Origin: Propionibacterium sp. | GTDB lineage: Bacteria > Actinomycetota > Actinomycetes > Propionibacteriales > Propionibacteriaceae | Length of the DNA: 6,223 bases | Assembly (NCBI GenBank): GCA_012719335.1 | Contig: JAAYAO010000137.1 | Span: forward strand, 1-6,223 | Reading direction: 5' to 3' | Shown: positions 1 to 6,223 of the stretch, piece by piece | Layout: every line of letters begins with the position of its first letter | How positions within the stretch are numbered: the first letter of the stretch is position 1 | Program-made: the position numbers and the translations under genes | Notes under the pieces: generated by a model | What the model was told of the DNA's origin: nothing | Databases searched by the model: none | What the model saw: the letters and a program-made list of their open reading frames with translations, nothing else

Positions 1-324
1 GCGGTCGGCGCCAAGTACGGCAAGGACAAGCCCTTCGACCTGGTCTTCCACGGTGGCTCGGGCTCCTCGCCGCAGGAGATCAGCGACGCGGTCGACTACG
101 GCGTGATCAAGATGAACGTCGATACCGACACCCAGTACGCCTTCACCCGCCCGATCGTCGAGCACATGATGCGCAACTACGACGGGGTGCTGAAGATCGA
201 CGGCGAGGTCGGCAACAAGAAGATGTACGACCCCCGCGCCTGGGGCAAGTCGGCCGAGGCCGGCATGGCCGCCCGGGTCGTTCAGGCCTGCGAGGAACTG
301 CGTTCGGCCGGTAAGGCACTCTGA
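1..324 (+). CDS. fba: Class II fructose-bisphosphate aldolase, C-terminal part (5' end outside window)
   Basis: This is the last 107 residues of a zinc-dependent class II aldolase, the cytosolic enzyme that interconverts fructose 1,6-bisphosphate with glyceraldehyde 3-phosphate and dihydroxyacetone phosphate in glycolysis and gluconeogenesis. The frame is open from base 1 and ends at TGA 322-324. Visible hallmarks are FHGGSGS at partial residues 16-22, where the His is a zinc ligand in the family and the Gly/Ser loop binds phosphate. They are followed by GVIKMNVDTDTQ at 34-45, whose Asn and Asp residues line the active site and the monovalent-cation site. The C-terminal region, including KMYDPRAWGK, matches the long (about 340-residue) class IIa form. 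Only roughly the last third is present, so the start and promoter cannot be judged. A strong hairpin 20 nt after the stop suggests that transcription ends here. Identification is secure. Confidence 0.97.
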   Translation, partial: AVGAKYGKDKPFDLVFHGGSGSSPQEISDAVDYGVIKMNVDTDTQYAFTRPIVEHMMRNYDGVLKIDGEVGNKKMYDPRAWGKSAEAGMAARVVQACEELRSAGKAL

Positions 325-343
325 GTTCATCCGCCCGCATCAT

Positions 344-373
344 CAGGGGGACGGCCGGTTGGTCGTCCCCCTG
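344..373 (+). terminator. Hairpin terminator after fba
   Basis: Bases 344-353 (CAGGGGGACG) pair perfectly with 364-373 (CGTCCCCCTG). The stem continues through a G-T wobble and two G-C pairs to a GGTT tetraloop at 357-360, giving about 13 pairs. Only a very short T run follows (TGTTG), which is usual for intrinsic terminators in GC-rich actinobacteria. It lies 20 nt past the fba stop and before the next gene's promoter, so it should insulate the two genes. Confidence 0.8.
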
Positions 374-391
374 TTGCGTGCCCGGCAGCGC

Positions 392-397
392 TAGGCT
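392..397 (+). promoter_or_regulatory. -10 hexamer TAGGCT, probable leaderless promoter of the DUF3151 gene
   Basis: TAGGCT fits the actinobacterial TANNNT -10 pattern. Six bases separate it from ATG 404, so transcription starting about 7 nt after the hexamer would begin at the A of the start codon. No Shine-Dalgarno sequence precedes this ATG, which supports a leaderless transcript. No convincing -35 element is visible at the usual spacing. The same arrangement recurs before three other genes in this window. Confidence 0.65.
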
Positions 398-403
398 CTG
401 GCC

Positions 404-2193
<1,790 letters not shown>

Positions 2194-2195
2194 GA

Positions 2196-2208
2196 CCCGG
2201 CGCCCGGG
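2196..2208. terminator. Small hairpin between convergent purA and thioredoxin genes
   Basis: CCCGG (2196-2200) can pair with CCGGG (2204-2208) around a three-base loop, inside the 19-nt gap between the two stop codons; CGCCCGGGCG at 2201-2210 is an alternative perfect palindrome. No T run is present on either strand. It might act as a weak bidirectional terminator, but the stem is short and such palindromes arise easily at this GC content. Confidence 0.3.
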
Positions 2209-2212
2209 CGGT

Positions 2213-2632
2213 TCAGCCCAGGGCGGCCTCGATCCGTTGCCGGTAGGCCTGCGGTGGTTGGGCACCCAACAGGGTGTCCACCTCGCGGCCGCCGCGCAGC
2301 AGCTTCACCAACGGGATGCTCTGCACCGCGTAACGGGTCGAGACGGCCGGATTCTCGTCCACGTTGACCTTGACCACCTTGACCCGGCCGGCGAACTCGA
2401 CGCTCAACTGCTCCAACACCGGCGAGATCATCCGGCACGGCCCGCACCAGGGGGCCCACAGGTCCACCACCACCAGTTGACCGGTGTCGATCACGTCGTC
2501 GAAGTCGGCATCCCGGGCGTCCACCAGCCACGGCAGTTTCGCCTTGCAGGACGCACAACCCGGGCTGCCCTTCGCCACCGCCGGAACCCGATTCTTCGTG
2601 CCGCATGCGGCACACGCCACCACCTTCGCCAT
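2213..2632 (-). CDS. trxC: Thioredoxin with N-terminal zinc ribbon (thioredoxin 2 / TrxC type)
   Basis: A 139-residue cytosolic dithiol-disulfide oxidoreductase. The N-terminal 30 residues carry two Cys pairs, CAAC at 7-10 and CASC at 26-29, which form a small zinc ribbon in thioredoxin-2 proteins. A thioredoxin fold follows, with the redox motif WCGPC at 62-66, the preceding buried Asp at 57, and cis-Pro 107 in SIPL. The length equals that of E. coli TrxC as I recall it. Most thioredoxins have Thr after the cis-Pro, whereas this one has Leu108, which may shift substrate preference. Likely clients are enzymes with catalytic disulfides, such as reductases and peroxidases, with electrons supplied by thioredoxin reductase, which is not in the window. 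The gene converges on purA and is divergent from a second thioredoxin-like gene. Its ATG is preceded by TAGGCT at the leaderless spacing and by no Shine-Dalgarno. Family certain; the symbol is by architecture. Confidence 0.95.
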   Translation of the reverse strand: MAKVVACAACGTKNRVPAVAKGSPGCASCKAKLPWLVDARDADFDDVIDTGQLVVVDLWAPWCGPCRMISPVLEQLSVEFAGRVKVVKVNVDENPAVSTRYAVQSIPLVKLLRGGREVDTLLGAQPPQAYRQRIEAALG

Positions 2633-2638
2633 GACCCC

Positions 2639-2644
2639 AGCCTA
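2639..2644 (-). promoter_or_regulatory. -10 hexamer TAGGCT, leaderless promoter of the zinc-ribbon thioredoxin gene
   Basis: On the minus strand TAGGCT is followed by six bases (GGGGTC) and then ATG at 2632-2630. This is the same spacing as at the DUF3151 gene and places the expected transcript start on the A of the start codon. No strong -35 is visible; the position for one overlaps the opposite promoter. Confidence 0.65.
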
Positions 2645-2671
2645 CGACCGGGCCGAACCCGGCCACGTAGG
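2641..2671. promoter_or_regulatory. Nested inverted repeats in the shared thioredoxin promoter region
   Basis: CCTACG (2641-2646) is the exact inverse of CGTAGG (2666-2671). Inside it, CCGGG (2648-2652) is inverted as CCCGG (2658-2662), with a centre offset by about one base. The outer arms overlap both -10 hexamers, so part of the symmetry is expected from two opposed TAGG-type promoters. The inner arms are not explained that way and could be an operator for a dimeric regulator, though GC-rich dyads are common by chance. Confidence 0.4.
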
Positions 2672-2673
2672 AT
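2668..2673 (+). promoter_or_regulatory. -10 hexamer TAGGAT, leaderless promoter of the small thioredoxin-like gene
   Basis: TAGGAT is separated from ATG 2680 by six bases (GCCGAC), so the predicted transcript starts at the start codon. There is no Shine-Dalgarno and no clear -35. It lies back to back with the minus-strand TAGGCT at 2639-2644, only 23 bp away. Confidence 0.65.
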
Positions 2674-2679
2674 GCCGAC

Positions 2680-3006
2680 ATGTCATTGGGATACCAGGAC
2701 GACCAGCCCACCCGCGACGAGGTCGACGCCCTGCCCGGAGCGACCGTGCTCGAGTTCGGCCAGAACTGGTGCGGCATCTGCCGGGCCGCGACCCCCGACA
2801 TCGACCGGGTTCTGAACGCCCGCCCCGAACTGCGCCGCATCAAGGTCGCCGACGGCAAGGGCCTGCCGCTGGGCCGTTCCTTGGGGGTGAAGCTCTGGCC
2901 GACCCTGGTGCTGATGCGCGACGGCATCGAGGTCGCCCGGGTGGTGCGCCCCAACAGCGCCGCCGAGATCGAGCAGGCCCTGCACGAGGCGGGACTCGGC
3001 GAGTAA
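2680..3006 (+). CDS. Thioredoxin-like protein with WCGIC active site
   Basis: A 108-residue cytosolic thioredoxin-fold protein without signal peptide or zinc ribbon. The redox motif is WCGIC at 30-34, with Ile replacing the usual Pro between the cysteines; this generally changes redox potential or partner choice. The cis-Pro is Pro74 in KLWPTLV (71-77), keeping the classic Pro-Thr. The central region is short and carries the stretch ADGKGLPLGRSLGVK (57-71), which I associate with a thioredoxin-like subgroup distinct from ordinary TrxA. Both active-site cysteines are present, so it is probably a functional oxidoreductase; the client is unknown. It is divergent from the zinc-ribbon thioredoxin gene and 18 nt upstream of purD, so read-through into purD is likely. 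Start ATG 2680 is supported by the TAGGAT promoter at leaderless spacing. It might be named a thioredoxin family protein in databases; no gene symbol is secure. Confidence 0.9.
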   Translation: MSLGYQDDQPTRDEVDALPGATVLEFGQNWCGICRAATPDIDRVLNARPELRRIKVADGKGLPLGRSLGVKLWPTLVLMRDGIEVARVVRPNSAAEIEQALHEAGLGE

Positions 3007-3010
3007 CCAC

Positions 3011-3016
3011 TAGGCT
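3011..3016 (+). promoter_or_regulatory. -10 hexamer TAGGCT in front of purD
   Basis: TAGGCT lies in the 18-nt gap between the thioredoxin-like gene and purD, with eight bases before GTG 3025. That is two more than at the other three genes, but still close enough for a transcript beginning at or within 2 nt of the start codon. No Shine-Dalgarno precedes the GTG, which favours a leaderless purD transcript alongside any read-through. Confidence 0.55.
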
Positions 3017-3024
3017 GTGCGGTT

Positions 3025-4278
3025 GTGAGCGAGACACCTGATCTGACTGTGCTGGTCGTGGGTTCCGGCGGTCGGGAACACGCCTTGGCCCTGGCCCTGG
3101 CCCGTGACCCGAAAGTGGTGGCGGTGCACGCCGCCCCCGGTAATCCCGGGATCGCCGACTGCGCCACCTGCCACGAGGTCGACGCGCTCGACCCGTCCGC
3201 GGTGGTTGAGCTGGCGCAGCGACTCGACGCGAACCTGGTGGTCGTCGGCCCCGAGGCGCCGCTGGTCGCCGGGGTCGGGGATGCGGTGCGAGCCGCCGGG
3301 ATCGCCTGTTTCGGGCCGAATGCCGATGCCGCGCAACTCGAGGGCAGCAAGGCCTTCGCCAAGGAGATCATGGCCGCCGCCGGCGTGCCCACCGGCGAGT
3401 CCGCGGTGTGCCTGACCCCCGAGGACGCCGCCGCGGCCCTCGACCGCTTCGGTGCCCCGCACGTGGTCAAGGACGACGGGCTGGCCGCCGGCAAGGGCGT
3501 GGTGGTCACCGACGACCGGGCCGAGGCCCTCGCCCATGCCGCCGGCTGCGAGCGGGTCGTGATCGAGGAATTCCTGGACGGCCCCGAGGTCAGCCTCTTC
3601 GCGATCAGCGACGGCACGACCGTCCTGCCGCTGCAACCGGCCCAGGACTTCAAGCGCATCTTCGACGCCGACGAGGGCCCCAACACCGGCGGAATGGGTG
3701 CCTACACCCCACTGCCGTGGGCCCCCGAAGGGCTGGTCGACGAGGTGGTTGCCACCGTGATTCAACCCACCGTCGACGAACTGCGCCGCCGCGGCACACC
3801 CTTCGTCGGGCTGGTCTACGCGGGGCTGGCGTTGACCTCGAAGGGGGTGCGGGTGATCGAGTTCAACGCCCGGTTCGGTGACCCCGAGACCCAACCACTG
3901 CTGTCGCTGCTGGAAAGCCCGCTCGGTGAGGTGTTGTACGCCGCGGCCACCGGCACCCTGGCCGAACAACCGGCCCTGCGTTTCGCCGACGGCTACGCCG
4001 TGGCGGTGGTGCTGTCGAACGAGGGTTACCCCGGCCCGACCGTCACCGGCCGGGAGCTGACCGGCGCCGAGGGTCCCGAGGTGATCCATGCCGGCACCGC
4101 CCGGGACGCCGACGGCACCCTGCGCGCGACCGGGGGACGGGTGCTCGCGGTGGTCGGCCGCGGCGACACCCTCGGTGATGCCCGCAGCGCGGCCTACGAA
4201 CGCATCGCGTCGATCGGATTGGAAGGCGCCCACTACCGGCGCGACATCGCCGCCACGGCGGCAGAAGGAGCCCAGTGA
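3025..4278 (+). CDS. purD: Phosphoribosylamine-glycine ligase (GAR synthetase)
   Basis: A 417-residue monofunctional, cytosolic ATP-grasp enzyme joining phosphoribosylamine and glycine with ATP to give glycinamide ribonucleotide, the second step of de novo purine synthesis. The N-terminal nucleotide-binding-like domain opens with VLVVGSGGREHA (9-20), and GPEAPLVAG follows. The ATP-grasp region shows VVKDDGLAAGKG (147-158) as the ATP loop, GPNTGGMGAY (218-227), and the family signature RFGDPETQ (283-290), containing metal and ATP ligands. Length is normal. Asp150, where many bacteria have Ala, is to my knowledge common in actinobacterial PurD. GTG 3025 is chosen because there is no in-frame start between it and the upstream TAA at 3004-3006, and starting later would trim the first beta strand. 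It ends in a TGATG overlap with purB, so the two form an operon. Confidence 0.98.
   Translation: MSETPDLTVLVVGSGGREHALALALARDPKVVAVHAAPGNPGIADCATCHEVDALDPSAVVELAQRLDANLVVVGPEAPLVAGVGDAVRAAGIACFGPNADAAQLEGSKAFAKEIMAAAGVPTGESAVCLTPEDAAAALDRFGAPHVVKDDGLAAGKGVVVTDDRAEALAHAAGCERVVIEEFLDGPEVSLFAISDGTTVLPLQPAQDFKRIFDADEGPNTGGMGAYTPLPWAPEGLVDEVVATVIQPTVDELRRRGTPFVGLVYAGLALTSKGVRVIEFNARFGDPETQPLLSLLESPLGEVLYAAATGTLAEQPALRFADGYAVAVVLSNEGYPGPTVTGRELTGAEGPEVIHAGTARDADGTLRATGGRVLAVVGRGDTLGDARSAAYERIASIGLEGAHYRRDIAATAAEGAQ
4264..4270 (+). promoter_or_regulatory. Shine-Dalgarno sequence of purB inside the purD end (GAAGGAG)
   Basis: GAAGGAG lies 7 nt before ATG 4278 but only 4 nt before the adjacent in-frame GTG 4275, so ATG is the likely purB start. 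The site is within purD codons, and the purD TGA (4276-4278) shares its A with the ATG, which suggests translational coupling. Confidence 0.85.
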
Positions 4279-5714
4279 TGACCGTCCCCAACGTCCTCGC
4301 CACCCGCTACGCCTCGGCGGCGATGCTGCAGATCTGGTCGCCGGAACAGAAGATCATCGCCGAACGGCAACTGTGGATCGCCGTCCTGGAGGCCCAACGC
4401 GACCTCGGTGTCGACTTCGGCGGGGCCGACCCCGACGAGGTCATCGACGCCTACCGCGCCGTGATCGACCGGGTCGACCTCGACTCGATCGCCGACCGGG
4501 AACGCATCACCAAGCACGATGTGAAGGCCCGGATCGAGGAATTCAACGCCCTCGCCGGCCACGAACACGTGCACAAGGGCATGACCAGCCGTGACCTCAC
4601 CGAGAACGTCGAACAACTCCAGGTGGTGCGCGCCCTGGAACTGATCCGGGACCGGATCGTCGCCACCTGCACCCAACTGGCCCGGATCGCCGCCGAGTAC
4701 GCCGACCGGGCGATCGCCGGCCGCTCGCACAACGTCGCGGCCCAGGTCACCACCCTGGGCAAGCGGTTCGCCACCGCCACCGATGAACTGTTGATCGCCC
4801 ACCGCCGGGTGAGTGAACTGCTCGAGCGGTACCCGTTGCGCGGCATCAAGGGCCCGGTCGGCACCAGCCAGGACATGCTCGACCTGCTGGACGGCAACGC
4901 CGCCGCGCTGAGCGACCTGGAGGGCCGGGTCACCGCCCACCTGGGGGTGGCCAACGTGCTGACCTCCACCGGGCAGGTCTACCCGCGCTCCCTCGACTAC
5001 GACGTGGTCACCGCCCTGGCCCAGGTCGCGGCCGCGCCGTCCAATGTGGCGACCTCGATTCGGCTGATGGCCGGCCACGAGCTGGTCACCGAGGGCTTCC
5101 AGCCCGGGCAGGTCGGCTCCTCGGCGATGCCGCACAAGATGAACACCCGCTCCTGTGAGCGGGTCAACGGGCTGGCCGTGATTGTGCGCGGCTACGTGTC
5201 GATGGTCGGCGAGCTGGCCGGTGACCAGTGGAACGAGGGGGACGTGTCCTGCTCGGTGGTGCGCCGGGTCGCGCTGCCGGACGCCTTCTTCGCCCTGGAC
5301 GGTCTGTTCGAGACCTTCCTCACCGTGTTGCGCGACTTCGGAGCCTTCCCGGCGGTGATCGAGGCCGAACTGCAGCGCTATCCGCCGTTCCTGGCCACCA
5401 CCAAGGTGTTGATGGCCGCGGTGCGGCACGGGGTCGGGCGTGAGGCCGCCCACGAGGCGATCAAGGAACACGCCGTCGTGGTGGCCCTGGAGATGCGCGA
5501 AACCGGACGGGCCGACAACGACCTGATCGACCGGCTGGCCGCCGACGAACGCCTGGGTGGGCTGGACCGCGACACCCTCGCCGGGGCCCTGGCCGATCCG
5601 CTCGCCCTCACCGGCACCGCCGGTGACCAGGTGGCCCGGATCGTCGCGCAGGTCGAAGAACTGGCCACGGCCAACCCCGAAGCCGCCCGCTACACCCCGG
5701 GCTCGGTGCTCTAG
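4278..5714 (+). CDS. purB: Adenylosuccinate lyase
   Basis: A 478-residue enzyme of the fumarase/aspartase superfamily, normally a cytosolic homotetramer. It releases fumarate from SAICAR to give AICAR in de novo purine synthesis, and from adenylosuccinate to give AMP. Motifs in order: HKGMTSRD at 99-106; GRSHN with His151, the likely general acid; GPVGTSQDMLDLL at about residue 195; and the superfamily signature GSSAMPHKMN at 280-289, whose serine pair contains the catalytic Ser on the mobile loop. The SHNVAAQVTT form in place of the commoner THGQPAQ is shared with mycobacterial PurB as I recall, so it is a lineage trait. The N-terminus PNVLATRYAS is also of that type. It overlaps purD by one base and works directly downstream of PurA in the AMP branch. 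No purC follows; a convergent gene does. Confidence 0.98.
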   Translation: MTVPNVLATRYASAAMLQIWSPEQKIIAERQLWIAVLEAQRDLGVDFGGADPDEVIDAYRAVIDRVDLDSIADRERITKHDVKARIEEFNALAGHEHVHKGMTSRDLTENVEQLQVVRALELIRDRIVATCTQLARIAAEYADRAIAGRSHNVAAQVTTLGKRFATATDELLIAHRRVSELLERYPLRGIKGPVGTSQDMLDLLDGNAAALSDLEGRVTAHLGVANVLTSTGQVYPRSLDYDVVTALAQVAAAPSNVATSIRLMAGHELVTEGFQPGQVGSSAMPHKMNTRSCERVNGLAVIVRGYVSMVGELAGDQWNEGDVSCSVVRRVALPDAFFALDGLFETFLTVLRDFGAFPAVIEAELQRYPPFLATTKVLMAAVRHGVGREAAHEAIKEHAVVVALEMRETGRADNDLIDRLAADERLGGLDRDTLAGALADPLALTGTAGDQVARIVAQVEELATANPEAARYTPGSVL

Positions 5715-5727
5715 TCGTCACACCCGG

Positions 5728-5767
5728 CGCGATGGCTGCGACGGGGCTCGACCGTCGCACCACCGCG
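5728..5767. terminator. Bidirectional hairpin terminator between purB and the lipid kinase gene
   Basis: TGCGACGG (5737-5744) pairs perfectly with CCGTCGCA (5752-5759) around a seven-base loop. The stem extends outward: 5733-5735 pair with 5760-5762 after a bulged C at 5736, then, past one A/C mismatch, 5728-5731 pair with 5764-5767. This totals about 15 pairs. It fills the 60-bp gap between two converging genes, where a shared terminator is expected. There is no T run on either side, as is usual in this group. Confidence 0.7.
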
Positions 5768-5774
5768 ATCGCAC

Positions 5775-6223
5775 TCAGTCGGTCGCCGGCGGCATCTTCA
5801 GCGTCAACGAACCCGGGTCGAGCTGTACCGCGAAGCTGCGCACCTCACCGAACAGGTCGCCGTCCAGTTCGACCGCCTCGGGGTCGCCCAACTGCACCTC
5901 CACCGACGACGCGGTGCGGTAATGCAGGGCGTGCTTCGAGCCCTTGCCGCCGATCCGCTTACCGCGGTAATCGCGCTGCAGCAGCCGGTTCTGCACCAAC
6001 ACCGCCCACATGATGCGCAGCCAGCCCAGCGGGCCCTTGGGTCGCAGGGTGACCAGGTCGAGCACCCCGTCGTCGATCTTGGCGTCCGGCAGCAACGGAA
6101 TGTTGCCGACCAGCTCACCGACATTGCCGATCACCAAGGTGTGCGCCCGGGTGCGGAAGCTGGCCCGCTTGTCGATCCGGATCCGCAGCTTCAGCCGCCG
6201 GCCACCGGGCAGGGAAGCCGCGA
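5775..6223 (-). CDS. YegS/DagK-type diacylglycerol (lipid) kinase, C-terminal part (5' end outside window)
   Basis: The frame is open from the right edge and yields 148 residues to TGA at 5777-5775. It matches the C-terminal domain of the YegS/LCB5/DagK family, ATP-dependent kinases that phosphorylate a lipid hydroxyl such as diacylglycerol at the membrane face, recycling it to phosphatidic acid. Key stretches are VIGNVGELVGNIPLLPDA, typical of the family's conserved GN...P.A block, then KIDDGVLDLVTL, and near the end VELDGDLFGE. The latter corresponds to the DGE catalytic/metal-binding region; this protein has Asp as the last residue of the DGD triplet. The C-terminus ends in the usual beta strand (PGSLTLKMP). 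The N-terminal nucleotide domain with its GGDGT motif lies outside the window, so the lipid substrate cannot be assigned. A TTG at 6137 is internal, not the start. It converges on purB. Confidence 0.87.
   Translation of the reverse strand, partial: AASLPGGRRLKLRIRIDKRASFRTRAHTLVIGNVGELVGNIPLLPDAKIDDGVLDLVTLRPKGPLGWLRIMWAVLVQNRLLQRDYRGKRIGGKGSKHALHYRTASSVEVQLGDPEAVELDGDLFGEVRSFAVQLDPGSLTLKMPPATD

Noticed and set aside
3466..3498. Asp instead of Ala in the PurD ATP loop (VVKDDG)
   Set aside because: I believe this is common in actinobacterial PurD; the lysine and glycine loop are intact.
4275..4277. GTG 4275 as the purB start
   Set aside because: Only 4 nt separate it from GAAGGAG, whereas ATG 4278 has 7 nt and a normal family N-terminus. 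The difference is one residue.
4719..4745. Unusual GRSHNVAAQ motif in PurB suggesting altered chemistry
   Set aside because: The catalytic His is kept and, as I recall, mycobacterial PurB has nearly the same sequence, so this is a lineage variant.
4233..5471. Minus-strand open frame (412 codons) opposite purB, and similar ones opposite purD (3010-4233) and purA (1204-2265)
   Set aside because: Their translations are rich in Gly/Val/His/Gln as expected from reading GC-rich genes backwards, with no family motif and no plausible start signal.
6135..6137. TTG at 6137 as the start of the minus-strand lipid kinase gene
   Set aside because: The frame stays open to the window edge and the upstream residues continue the kinase domain, so this TTG is an internal Leu codon.

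Overview
The window is ordinary housekeeping chromosome from a GC-rich actinomycete. Third codon positions are almost all G or C. The purB product reads like the mycobacterial type. A DUF3151 gene lies between fba and purA, as I recall it does loosely in mycobacteria. Most genes lack a Shine-Dalgarno sequence and instead carry a TAGGCT/TAGGAT -10-like hexamer 6-8 nt before the start codon, as expected for actinobacterial leaderless transcripts. A Propionibacteriales-type host is possible, but this is only a guess. I see no mobile element, tRNA or rRNA gene, CRISPR array or obvious foreign segment.

Layout, left to right: (1) the 3' end of a class II fructose-bisphosphate aldolase gene (1-324, +), closed by a strong hairpin terminator; (2) a DUF3151 gene (404-850, +) with a leaderless-type promoter; (3) purA (910-2193, +), which has a real Shine-Dalgarno and a roughly 50-nt leader containing a hairpin; (4) a convergent zinc-ribbon thioredoxin gene (2213-2632, -); (5) a divergent small thioredoxin-like gene (2680-3006, +), the two sharing a 47-bp promoter region; (6) purD (3025-4278, +) and purB (4278-5714, +), overlapping at TGATG; (7) a 60-bp gap with a long imperfect hairpin; (8) the 3' part of a convergent YegS/DagK-type lipid kinase gene (5775-6223, -), running off the right edge.

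Functionally this is a purine block. PurD makes glycinamide ribonucleotide early in de novo synthesis. PurB acts late in that pathway and again in the IMP-to-AMP branch, directly after PurA. Two thioredoxin-fold genes sit between purA and purD. Aldolase and the lipid kinase belong to central carbon and lipid metabolism and look like neighbours rather than partners.

I did not find a new biological system. The most interesting features are in the gaps: a compact pair of back-to-back, apparently leaderless promoters between the two thioredoxin genes; a repeated leaderless promoter pattern that contrasts with the leadered purA and translationally coupled purB; and the structured purA leader.
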